DNA of 64,000 bases from Ampullaceana balthica. Taxonomy: Eukaryota > Mollusca > Gastropoda > Lymnaeidae. Location of the stretch: the NCBI GenBank assembly GCA_944989445.1, contig CALYLW010000122.1:450001-514000 (forward strand), read 5' to 3'. The position numbers were made by a program, and so were the translations under genes. Numbering within the stretch: position 1 is the first letter of the stretch; each line of letters begins with the position of its first letter. Below, piece after piece: positions 21,931 to 32,700 of the stretch. Below the pieces are notes generated by a model. That model was not told the origin of the DNA and did not search any database. It was given only the letters and a program-made list of their open reading frames with translations.

Positions 21931-22266
21931 ACGCGCAACAAAGCCCGCCCAAGAACGTTCCGCCACCGTTCGGTGGCATGTAGTAGCTCCCCTCCAACAG
22001 CAGCCTCGACCGGCATACATGTGCATCACGTCACAAATACTATTCATGATAGTTAAAATAAATAACTCGTAAAAACAGAGCTTTTGACTATAAATCCCAA
22101 CGCGCATAACTCAAAATAAAGTCTTGGAAGAAATACTGCACCAAAAAAAACTATTTTTGAACGTCCGCGTAAACGTGTTCAATATGATTGGCTGTAGGAG
22201 TCATATGTGTTTGAGGGACCAATCGCTATCGATGACCGCACGGAACATAGCCTTTTATTATATAAG
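21931..22266 (+). mobile_element. dispersed repeat family H, copy 2 with hairpin
   Basis: It runs from CGCGCAACAAAGCCCGCCC to CCTTTTATTATATAAG. The perfect stem GCCACCG-TT-CGGTGGC is at 21962-21977, about 30 bp from the left end. In inverse the copy begins ATATAATAAAAGG and ends a little after the hairpin, an arrangement reminiscent of rolling-circle (Helitron-like) elements. That class is only a suggestion, since no TC...CTRR ends or replicase were established. Confidence 0.7.
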
Positions 22267-22324
22267 AAGATATCATTGCACAGTGGATATTTTGAGAATA
22301 GTTTACTATCTCAAGCCCCATGAT

Positions 22325-22754
22325 CATCATCAGTCCCGCGACCGTTGCGGTCGTTGAAGCGCATGGACACATCAACAGATAACGATCTCCACATTCGCCT
22401 ATCTTGAGCGACGGCCAGTAATTCGTTCAACCTCATCCCTGTTCATTCCTTTATGTTGTCCAGCCAACTTTTCCGCTGTCGACCTCTTCGCCGGCCCCCT
22501 TCTTCAGTGCCTTGAAGGATGATTTTTTTTTCAGGCTATTATGTCGCAGTACATGACCCGAACCATACCAGCTTGGGTCTCTTAATTGTCGCTAGGATGC
22601 TTTCTTGACGGCCCGCAATGGAGGTTATTCTGTCCCAGACGTACTTGTTGGTAAGCCCAAGACTAATGTCTGTATAGAGCAGCGAGTGGAATTTTCTTAT
22701 TTCAGCACTCTCCTGTCTTTCTTTTAGATAGTAGATCATGGCACAGTGCAACAA
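22325..22754 (-). pseudogene. non-LTR retrotransposon ORF2, C-terminal remnant
   Basis: On the minus strand 22754-22539 encodes LGLTNKYVWDRITSIAGRQE and IKRPKLVWFG. After a frame change near 22540-22560 the next frame gives GRRRGRQRKSWLDNIKE, a stop, then LNELLAVAQDRRMWRSL. These are the typical C-terminal motifs of LINE reverse-transcriptase polyproteins in invertebrates (KRRKLxWFGH, GRRxRGRQRKxWxDN, DRxxWR). The frameshift and internal TGA make it a dead copy. Most of ORF2 is absent. Confidence 0.85.
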
Positions 22755-23181
22755 TGTCAGGGGAGATAAAGAAAAAAGGTGGATTTAAAACCAAGGAACA
22801 GCAACTCGGTAGAGATTGGAAAGTTGTTTTTGGTGATTGTGTGTGTGTGTGTTTGTGGTTGTTTTTGTTTGTTTTTGTTTGTTTTTTTTGGGGGGAGAGG
22901 TGATATCGTGTCTTTTATTCTATGTAAACGGTTTTATTTATTATATTATATGTTTATTTATAGATAGCTCTTAATCCGGACACTGTTATATAGTCCGTAG
23001 TACAATGGTAGACGAAAAACACACGAAGGGGCGGGAGAGACATAGTGAGGAAGAGGGTAGAGATAGACACACACACACACACGCACGGACACAGACAGAT
23101 AGAGATAGAGAGAGAGGGAAGATATAGAGTAGTGACACATCAACACTATGACAGATAGAGAGAGAGAGATGTTATCTTTAC
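22755..23181. other. spacer with GT, T and GA/CA microsatellites
   Basis: GT tract near 22839-22860, T-rich run to 22890, CA tract near 23071-23085, GATAGAGA at 23095-23170. If the exon candidate at 23182-23325 is real, this would be the intron 3' of it. Confidence 0.6.
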
Positions 23182-23325
23182 TTTGGTATAACCACCGATA
23201 ACGATCATACCGTCTTGGTTCCAGCCGCACGAGTGTGAGCGGGCGAGCAACTTGCACAACACGATGAGGACGCCGTCGAGGGCCTCAAATAAATCACGAT
23301 CAGAACCGAAATCACTGGGCCACCT
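23182..23325 (-). CDS. candidate internal exon, 48 codons, possible kelch-like motif
   Basis: The minus-strand block is open from after CCCCCTTAAACAG (acceptor-like) to before GTAAAG (donor-like). It is exactly 144 nt, so both introns would be phase 0. It encodes RWPSDFGSDRDLFEALDGVL followed by IVLCKLLARSHSCGWNQDGM and IVIGGYTK. Third positions are GC-rich, unlike the AT-rich flanks. RSHSC...GMIVIGGY resembles a kelch-repeat core (R, H, then hydrophobics and GG), but one such motif is weak evidence. No other exon was identified nearby. It may be a real exon, an exon remnant or chance. Confidence 0.3.
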
Positions 23326-24439
23326 CTGTTTAAGGGGGCCTTTAAAATAATCGCACTGTGTCTTCCGGCGTGTCACTTTTAAACCACAACTCTTAGCAAC
23401 TCAGCCTATAGTCGTGTGCATCATTTTTGTACTAACTTCAGCAATTATTGGAGAATCTTAGAAGACAAAGCAATGATTATTTTTTTCGGATAATTTTTTC
23501 TATGTTGATTTTTTCTTTGTTTTTGTAATATATATGGACGAGAAGGCTCAACAGCAATATATATATACGACTTATATATTAAAAATATATATTTATATTA
23601 AGTTATAAATGTATGTATAATCACTGCTTTGTCACATCTTGGTTAACAATCAAATCTCATAAAATTACTCATATAAAAGTATATAAAAGAATCTTCAATG
23701 GTTTTGTCTTGAGCCTTGTCGCACACTGTTAAGGATAAACTATGCTCCCCACACCCCTCCCCCAGCCCCGATGGGTTGCACATTTGGTTCGTCGTTTTGA
23801 TCACTGTCACCTTCACTTTGTGTGTGTTGTGTGTGTGTGTTGTGTGTGTGTGTGTGGTGGGGGGGGGTGGCGCTTAATCTACTAACCCCAGTTAATCCAG
23901 AGTTGATCCGACTTCGAGAGCCGGTGGCTGCCACCAGCAGGATAGAAACCCTCGACTGGCACTCGGCGGCGTGGGAAACAGTAGGCACGGGACGCCACGA
24001 GTTGGTGGCGAGGCTCGTCCCGCGCTGCTGCCGTTACAACTTATCTCTTCGACTGTTGGACGAGGGCGACAATACAAAAAAAACACACACCGACGGAGCT
24101 GGAGTAGTAGTATTTGTAACACATGGTGCAACTGTGCACCATAAGTGACGTCACTGTGCATCGAAAGATGGCCTGACTGTGCACCGTACACTCGTTTAGG
24201 AGTTAAACAGTTGTTTTCTTTTCATACGACGTCATGTGAAAGCGGTAAGCCAATAGTGAACGAAGGATGTGATGTATTCGCCGACAGGTATTCGCTCTGC
24301 ATGCGACGTGTTTGTTGTGTGGGTTAAGTGAAGTTTGATGGACCGACCGTTTGTCCATACAGGGATCAGCACGGTACTCGCAGCTGACGCGATCAAAGTG
24401 TTGACTGACTGCTGACAACATCTACCGTTTGCGTCTCAC
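23326..24439. other. unassigned sequence with TA and GT microsatellites
   Basis: AT-rich 23440-23700 with TATATA tracts, (GT)n at 23819-23860, then a GC-richer stretch 23880-24420 with overlapping ORFs on both strands but no recognisable domain. Confidence 0.4.
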
Positions 24440-24622
24440 AAATTGTGGGTGAGACAGCAATCAGGCTTTTAGAGAAATAAATATATATATGTATGTTAGA
24501 GAAATAAATATCTATACATGTATATGTTATTAAAACAGGGTATGTATATAGGACTGACAGAACTTCTCAGAACAACGTTCTCTTGTCAGGCCCTAGAAAT
24601 ACCCTGTATTTAATAACCCTTT
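24440..24622 (+). repeat. dispersed hairpin repeat, family E, copy 1
   Basis: It shares GTGGGTGAGAC, GGCTTTTAGAGA and the AACAGGGT/CTGACAG block with the inverse copy at 51423-51597. 24532-24612 folds: AACAGGGTAT pairs with ATACCCTGT, CTGACA with TGTCAG, and the centre has AGAAC-AAC-GTTCT. Non-coding; class unknown, MITE-like. Confidence 0.65.
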
Positions 24623-25389
24623 ATTGTTTACATCTCAGATGCCAAATTCCGGTACTGAGTGCTTCGACTGTCGGCCGTGAGGCCTTTTTTTTTCAATAAC
24701 TAACCGAGGTTATTAATAATAATTAATTGCATGTCAACAATTCAGTGTCGTCGTCCAAGCCTTTCAATGCTATTCATAATCTTGTCCGGCAATTTTTCTG
24801 GCTTTCTTTTCTTAACCTTTAGGACTTTAAGTAACGTGTTTCGTTGAACCCATATTTATTATCCTAGTCTACATTGTAAAAAAAAATTTTAAAAATATTA
24901 TTATTATTAATTTTTTAAATAGTTTTGTTTACTCACGTAAGGGAGATAATGCACCAGTTTGCATATTCTAGATTCTAGAAGTTCTTGTGTATTAAGGAAT
25001 TTAAATTTTTATTATTTTTATTTTTAAAAAGCTAACGTTTTGATTGGTCGCCTGTTTATTTGATTGATCGATCGCCCACGAGGTCTGTTTGTCAATGATA
25101 TTGGATCCTCGCCTGAGTGACAGCATGTGCAGTGACGTAACGGAAAGCACTTTTGTCATGCTCGGGGAATAGTGGAGTATTTATTTGACTTATACTTACA
25201 GGGACCGTCGGATTGTCATATTGAGCTCGGCTCTACCCTCTTTGTAGTCTCAAGGAAATCTGTCTACAGCTTTGTTTATCATAAACTTTATGCATAGGGC
25301 AGGTTAGCGTTGTCACGGTATATACCAGGTTAGCAGGTACAGAGCCATATGGGCTCCTACCCTCTCTTACTGCTCATTGGTCTAACATT
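24623..25389. other. unassigned AT-rich sequence
   Basis: Long A/T homopolymer and ATTATTATT stretches (24880-25030), then mixed sequence. No gene recognised. Confidence 0.4.
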
Positions 25390-25397
25390 GTCCCTAT

Positions 25398-25599
25398 CAG
25401 GTCCCTTTAAGCTGCGCGGCTGCGAGGCCGCGCAGGTATCCGACCGACTCCGCGCAGCAGTTAAGAATTACCGCGCAGCTAATTTTGCAAAATATAGAGA
25501 AAAAAATGGATGCTGTGCAAATTTTGCATACGAGTTTTTTTTGTTTTTTTTTACTTTGCACACGGACCAATGGACCAACGAACCTTAGAGGAAACATTG
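25398..25599 (+). mobile_element. hAT-like MITE, family A, with perfect 8-bp TSD
   Basis: GTCCCTAT lies immediately before (25390-25397) and after (25600-25607) the element, a perfect 8-bp duplication typical of hAT transposition. The left end reads CAGGTCCCTTTAAGCTGCGC and the right end CTTAGAGGAAACATTG. The 202-bp body has no coding capacity. Confidence 0.92.
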
Positions 25600-25603
25600 G
25601 TCC

Positions 25604-25800
25604 CTATATTATCTTAGGGCCCCCAGCCTGGCCCCCCTACCCTCTTACCGCTCAGTGTCATAGCAGCGTACCTATATTATCTTTGGGCCCCCTACCCTCT
25701 TATCGCTCAGTGTCATAGCAGCGCACCTATATTATCTTAGGGCCCCCAGCCTGGGCCCCTACCCTCTCCAAACGCTCAGTGTCATATCATCGTACCTATC
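25604..25800. repeat. ~57-68-bp repeat, three units
   Basis: CTATATTATCTTAGGGCCCC ... CGCTCAGTGTCATAGCAGCG is repeated at 25604, ~25671 and ~25727. The middle unit lacks the CAGCCTGG segment. A related half-unit (GGGCTCCTACCCTCT ... CTCATTGG) lies left of the MITE, so the MITE may have inserted into this array. Confidence 0.85.
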
Positions 25801-25914
25801 TGATACATGATCGTTTTTGCGTGTCCATTCCGTTGCAAACATAACATGTAATAAATGACCAACTCCGACATCACCTGGTCGTTCTTTAATGACAAGAAAA
25901 TAACTTTAAAAATA

Positions 25915-26660
25915 GAAGTAAAAAAAAGATTTTTAAAAACCACGTTTTTATAAGCGGACTAAAAAGAAGAAAATAATTTAAAACTTATTAGTTCAAGTAC
26001 TTCGATTTAATATGACTAAAACGTGGGGCGGGCGCTTATGAGGTTTAACATATGCGGTTCACTCATTCTCTCACTTATAGATCTCTCTTTTGCCTTCTAA
26101 ATTAGAAATCTTTAATTTTTATACCAAACACCCACCCCACGTTTTTAGTCATATTAAATCGAAGTACTTGAACTAATAAGTTTTAAATTATTTTCTTCTT
26201 TTTAGTCCGCTTATAAAAACGTGGTTTTTAAAAATCTTTTTTTTACTTCTATTTATTTTATTCTTTTTAGTCCACTTATAACAACCTGGTTTTTAAAAAT
26301 ATTTTTTTACCTCTATTTATTTTACCAAACACCTCACAAGCGCCCGCCCAACGTTTTAAAAACATTGTGATGTGGTCACGGGGCGAACTCACAGATGTCA
26401 ACAAAAGCCGACGGTACAGAAGCTTTTATATAGACTATAGATAAACTTAAAAGTTCAATAATTTAATAACGGTACATTTGATCGATCTGAAATTTTGATA
26501 CAATGCATTGTCATCCAAGATCTATCTGTGGTAAAATTTTCAGATCTCTAGGACCATCAGAAGTGGTTCAATTTTACGTTGGCAGATTTGAAAAAATCTT
26601 GGACAAACCAACAAACAATGCCACACCAACGAAAGCGAGTTAATAAAAACGTGGTAAAAA
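25915..26660 (-). mobile_element. composite palindromic repeat, copy 2
   Basis: Two arms of about 103 bp, 25928-26030 and 26134-26236, are near-perfect inverted repeats (e.g. TTCAAGTACTTCGATTTAAT and its inverse) around a ~100-bp spacer. 26325-26660 is the inverse of 6890-7220, including GATCTATCTGTGG and CCAACGAAAGCGAG. A run of CA repeats ends it near 26680. The orientation is opposite to copy 1. Confidence 0.75.
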
Positions 26661-26798
26661 AACACACACACACACACACAAAGATAAGGAAATCTTTAAA
26701 CTTTAAACGAACCAAATTAAAATGACAAAATCCTTTAACGATAAGAGATAACAATAGCTGGGAATTAATTATTATTCTTTTAAAATGCTCTATAAGGG

Positions 26799-29700
26799 TG
26801 TTAGTTTGTAGAGTGGAGTTAGTTTGTAGAGTGGAGTTAGTTTGTAGAGTGGAGTTAGTTTGTAGAGTGGAGTTAGTTTGTAGAGTGGAGTTAGTTTGTA
26901 GAGTGGAGTTAGTTTGTAGAGTGGAGTTAGTTTGTAGAGTGGACTTAGTTTGTAGAGTGGAGTTAGTTTGTAGAGTGGACTTAGTTTGTAGAGTGGAGTT
27001 AGTTTGTAGAGTGGAGTTAGTTTGTAGAGTGGAGTTAGTTTGTAGAGTGGAGTTAGTTTGTAGAGTGGAGTTAGTTTGTAGAGTGGAGTTAGTTTGTAGA
27101 GTGGAGTTAGTTTGTAGAGTGGAGTTAGTTTGTAGAGTGGAGTTAGTTTGTAGAGTGGAGTTAGTTTGTAGAGTGGACTTAGTTTGTAGAGTGGAGTTAG
27201 TTTGTAGAGTGGAGTTAGTTTGTAGAGTGGAGTTAGTTTGTAGAGTGGAGTTAGTTTGTAGAGTGGAGTTAGTTTGTAGAGTGGAGTTAGTTTGTAGAGT
27301 GGAGTTAGTTTGTAGAGTGGACTTAGTTTGTAGAGTGGAGTTAGTTTGTAGAGTGGAGTTAGTTTGTAGAGTGGAGTTAGTTTGTAGAGTGGAGTTAGTT
27401 TGTAGAGTGGAGTTAGTTTGTAGAGTGGAGTTAGTTTGTAGAGTGGAGTTAGTTTGTAGAGTGGAGTTAGTTTGTAGAGTGGACTTAGTTTGTAGAGTGG
27501 AGTTAGTTTGTAGAGTGGACTTAGTTTGTAGAGTGGACTTAGTTTGTAGAGTGGAGTTAGTTTGTAGAGTGGACTTAGTTTGTAGAGTGGACTTAGTTTG
27601 TAGAGAGGAGTTAGTTTGTAGAGTGGAGTTAGTTTGTAGTGTGGAGTTAGTTTGTAGAGTGGAGTTAGTTTGTAGAGTGGAGTTAGTTTGTAGAGTGGAC
27701 TTAGTTTGTAGAGTGGAGTTAGTTTGTAGAGTGGACTTAGTTTGTAGAGTGGACTTAGTTTGTAGAGTGGAGTTAGTTTGTAGAGTGGAGTTAGTTTGTA
27801 GAGTGGAGTTAGTTTGTAGAGTGGAGTTAGTTTGTAGAGTGGAGTTAGTTTGTAGAGTGGAGTTAGTTTGTAGAGTGGACTTAGTTTGTAGAGTGGAGTT
27901 AGTTTGTAGAGTGGAGTTAGTTTGTAGAGTGGAGTTAGTTTGTAGAGTGGAGTTAGTTTGTAGAGTGGAGTTAGTTTGTAGAGTGGAGTTAGTTTGTAGA
28001 GTGGAGTTAGTTTGTAGAGTGGAGTTAGTTTGTAGAGTGGAGTTAGTTTGTAGAGTGGACTTAGTTTGTAGAGTGGAGTTAGTTTGTAGAGTGGACTTAG
28101 TTTGTAGAGTGGACTTAGTTTGTAGAGTGGAGTTAGTTTGTAGAGTGGACTTAGTTTGTAGAGTGGACTTAGTTTGTAGAGTGGAGTTAGTTTGTAGAGT
28201 GGAGTTAGTTTGTAGAGTGGAGTTAGTTTGTAGAGTGGAGTTAGTTTGTAGAGTGGAGTTAGTTTGTAGAGTGGACTTAGTTTGTAGAGTGGAGTTAGTT
28301 TGTAGAGTGGACTTAGTTTGTAGAGTGGACTTAGTTTGTAGAGTGGAGTTAGTTTGTAGAGTGGAGTTAGTTTGTAGAGTGGAGTTAGTTTGTAGAGTGG
28401 AGTTAGTTTGTAGAGTGGAGTTAGTTTGTAGAGTGGAGTTAGTTTGTAGAGTGGACTTAGTTTGTAGAGTGGACTTAGTTTGTAGAGTGGAGTTAGTTTG
28501 TAGAGTGGAGTTAGTTTGTAGAGTGGAGTTAGTTTGTAGAGTGGAGTTAGTTTGTAGAGTGGACTTAGTTTGTAGAGTGGACTTAGTTTGTAGAGTGGAC
28601 TTAGTTTGTAGAGTGGAGTTAGTTTGTAGAGTGGACTTAGTTTGTAGAGTGGAGTTAGTTTGTAGAGTGGACTTAGTTTGTAGAGTGGACTTAGTTTGTA
28701 GAGTGGAGTTAGTTTGTAGAGTGGACTTAGTTTGTAGAGTGGACTTAGTTTGTAGAGTGGAGTTAGTTTGTAGAGTGGACTTAGTTTGTAGAGTGGACTT
28801 AGTTTGTAGAGTGGACTTAGTTTGTAGAGTGGACTTAGTTTGTAGAGTGGAGTTAGTTTGTAGAGTGGACTTAGTTTGTAGAGTAGAGTTAGTTTTTTAG
28901 AGTGGACTTAGTTTGTAGAGTGGACTTAGTTTGTAGAGTGGAGTTAGTTTGTAGAGTGGACTTAGTTTGTAGAGTGGACTTAGTTTGTAGAGTGGACTTA
29001 GTTTGTAGAGTGGAGTTAGTTTGTAGAGTGGACTTAGTTTGTAGAGTGGACTTAGTTTGTAGAGTGGACTTAGTTTGTAGAGTGGACTTAGTTTGTAGAG
29101 TGGAGTTAGTTTGTAGAGTGGAGTTAGTTTGTAGAGTGGAGTTAGTTTGTAGAGTGGACTTAGTTTGTAGAGTGGACTTAGTTTGTAGAGTGGACTTAGT
29201 TTGTAGAGTGGACTTAGTTTGTCGAGTGGACTTAGTTTGTAGAGTGGAGTTAGTTTGTAGAGTGGAGTTAGTTTGTAGAGTGGACTTAGTTTGTAGAGTG
29301 GACTTAGTTTGTAGAGTGGACTTAGTTTGTAGAGTGGACTTAGTTTGTAGAGTGGACTTAGTTTGTAGAGTGGACTTAGTTTGTAGAGTGGACTTAGTTT
29401 GTAGAGTGGACTTAGTTTGTAGAGTGGACTTAGTTAGTAGAGTGGAGTTAGTTTGTAGAGTGGACTTAGTTTGTAGAGTGGAGTTAGTTTGTAGAGTGGA
29501 CTTAGTTTGTAGAGTGGACTTAGTTTGTAGAGTGGAGTTAGTTTGTAGAGTGGAGTTAGTTTGTAGAGTGGACTTAGTTTGTAGAGTGGACTTAGTTTGT
29601 AGAGTGGACTTAGTTTGTAGAGTGGAGTTAGTTTGTAGAGTGGACTTAGTTTGTAGAGTGGACTTAGTTTGTAGAGTGGACTTAGTTTGTAGAGTGGACT

Positions 29701-32700
29701 TAGTTTGTAGAGTGGACTTAGTTTGTAGAGTGGACTTAGTTTGTAGAGTGGACTTAGTTTGTAGAGTGGAGTTAGTTTGTAGAGTGGAGTTAGTTTGTAG
29801 AGTGGACTTAGTTTGTAGAGTGGACTTAGTTTGTAGAGTGGACTTAGTTTGTAGAGTGGAGTTAGTTTGTAGAGTGGACTTAGTTTGTAGAGTGGACTTA
29901 GTTTGTAGAGTGGACTTAGTTTGTAGAGTGGAGTTAGTTTGTAGAGTGGAGTTAGTTTGTAGAGTGGAGTTAGTTTGTAGAGTGGAGTTAGTTTGTAGAG
30001 TGGACTTAGTTTGTAGAGTGGAGTTAGTTTGTAGAGTAGAGTTAGTTTGTAGAGTGGAGTTAGTTTGTAGAGTGGAGTTAGTTTGTAGAGTGGAGTTAGT
30101 TTGTAGAGTGGAGTTAGTTTGTAGAGTGGACTTAGTTTGTAGAGTGGAGTTAGTTTGTAGAGTGGAGTTAGTTTGTAGAGTGGAGTTAGTTTGTAGAGTG
30201 GAGTTAGTTTGTAGAGTGGAGTTAGTTTGTAGAGTGGAGTTAGTTTGTAGAGTGGAGTTAGTTTGTAGAGTGGACTTAGTTTGTAGAGTGGAGTTAGTTT
30301 GTAGAGTGGAGTTAGTTTGTAGAGTGGAGTTAGTTTGTAGAGTGGAGTTAGTTTGTAGAGTGGAGTTAGTTTGTAGGGTGGAGTTAGTTTGTAGGGTGGA
30401 GTTAGTTTGTAGAGTGGAGTTAGTTTGTAGAGTGGAGTTAGTTTGTAGAGTGGACTTAGTTTGTAGAGTGGACTTAGTTTGTAGAGTGGACTTAGTTTGT
30501 AGAGTGGACTTAGTTTGTAGAGTGGAGTTAGTTTGTAGAGTGGAGTTAGTTTGTAGAGTGGACTTAGTTTGTAGGGTGGAGTTAGTTTGTAGGGTGGAGT
30601 TAGTTTGTAGGGTGGAGTTAGTTTGTAGAGTGGAGTTAGTTTGTAGAGTGGAGTTAGTTTGTAGAGTGGACTTAGTTTGTAGAGTGGACTTAGTTTGTAG
30701 AGTGGACTTAGTTTGTAGAGTGGACTTAGTTTGTAGAGTGGAGTTAGTTTGTAGAGTGGACTTAGTTTGTAGAGTGGACTTAGTTTGTAGAGTGGACTTA
30801 GTTTGTAGAGTGGACTTAGTTTGTAGAGTGGACTTAGTTTGTAGAGTGGAGTTAGTTTGTAGAGTGGACTTAGTTTGTAGAGTGGAGTTAGTTTGTAGAG
30901 TGGAGTTAGTTTGTAGAGTGGAGTTAGTTTGTAGAGTGGAGTTAGTTTGTAGAGTGGAGTTAGTTTGTAGAGTGGAGTTAGTTTGTAGAGTGGACTTAGT
31001 TTGTAGAGTGGAGTTAGTTTGTAGAGTGGACTTAGTTTGTAGAGTGGAGTTAGTTTGTAGAGTGGAGTTAGTTTGTAGAGTGGAGTTAGTTTGTAGAGTG
31101 GAGTTAGTTTGTAGAGTGGAGTTAGTTTGTAGAGTGGAGTTAGTTTGTAGAGTGGAGTTAGTTTGTAGAGTGGAGTTAGTTTGTAGAGTGGAGTTAGTTT
31201 GTAGAGTGGAGTTAGTTTGTAGAGTGGAGTTAGTTTGTAGAGTGGAGTTAGTTTGTAGAGTGGAGTTAGTTTGTAGAGTGGAGTTAGTTTGTAGAGTGGA
31301 GTTAGTTTGTAGAGTGGAGTTAGTTTGTAGAGTGGACTTAGTTTGTAGAGTGGACTTAGTTTGTAGAGTGGAGTTAGTTTGTAGAGTGGAGTTAGTTTGT
31401 AGAGTGGACTTAGTTTGTAGAGTGGAGTTAGTTTGTAGAGTGGACTTAGTTTGTAGAGTGGAGTTAGTTTGTAGAGTGGAGTTAGTTTGTAGAGTGGACT
31501 TAGTTTGTAGAGTGGAGTTAGTTTGTAGAGTGGACTTAGTTTGTAGAGTGGAGTTAGTTTGTAGAATGGACTTAGTTTGTAGAGTGGAGTTAGTTTGTAG
31601 AGTGGACTTAGTTTGTAGAGTGGACTTAGTTTGTAGAGTGGACTTAGTTTGTAGAGTGGACTTAGTTTGTAGAGTGGACTTAGTTTGTAGAGTGGACTTA
31701 GTTTGTAGAGTGGAGTTAGTTTGTAGAGTGGAGTTAGTTTGTAGAGTGGAGTTAGTTTGTAGAGTGGACTTAGTTTGTAGAGTGGACTTAGTTTGTAGAG
31801 TGGACTTAGTTTGTAGAGTGGACTTAGTTTGTAGAGTGGACTTAGTTTGTAGAGTGGAGTTAGTTTGTAGAGTGGAGTTAGTTTGTAGAGTGGACTTAGT
31901 TTGTAGAGTGGACTTAGTTTGTAGAGTGGAGTTAGTTTGTAGAGTGGACTTAGTTTGTAGAGTGGACTTAGTTTGTAGAGTGGACTTAGTTTGTAGAGTG
32001 GACTTAGTTTGTAGAGTGGACTTAGTTTGTAGAGTGGACTTAGTTTGTAGAGTGGAGTTAGTTTGTAGAGTGGACTTAGTTTGTAGAGTGGACTTAGTTT
32101 GTAGAGTGGACTTAGTTTGTAGAGTGGAGTTAGTTTGTAGAGTGGAGTTAGTTTGTAGAGTGGACTTAGTTTGTAGAGTGGACTTAGTTTGTAGAGTGGA
32201 CTTAGTTTGTAGAGTGGAGTTAGTTTGTAGAGTGGAGTTAGTTTGTAGAGTGGACTTAGTTTGTAGAGTGGACTTAGTTTGTAGAGTGGACTTAGTTTGT
32301 AGAGTGGAGTTAGTTTGTAGAGTGGACTTAGTTTGTAGAGTGGACTTAGTTTGTAGAGTGGACTTAGTTTGTAGAGTGGACTTAGTTTGTAGAGTGGACT
32401 TAGTTTGTAGAGTGGACTTAGTTTGTAGAGTGGAGTTAGTTTGTAGAGTGGAGTTAGTTTGTAGAGTGGACTTAGTTTGTAGAGTGGACTTAGTTTGTAG
32501 AGTGGACTTAGTTTGTAGAGTTGACTTAGTTTGTAGAGTGGAGTTAGTTTGTAGAGTGGACTTAGTTTGTAGAGTGGACTTAGTTTGTAGAGTGGACTTA
32601 GTTTGTAGAGTGGACTTAGTTTGTAGAGTGGACTTAGTTTGTAGAGTGGAGTTAGTTTGTAGAGTGGAGTTAGTTTGTAGAGTGGAGTTAGTTTGTAGAG

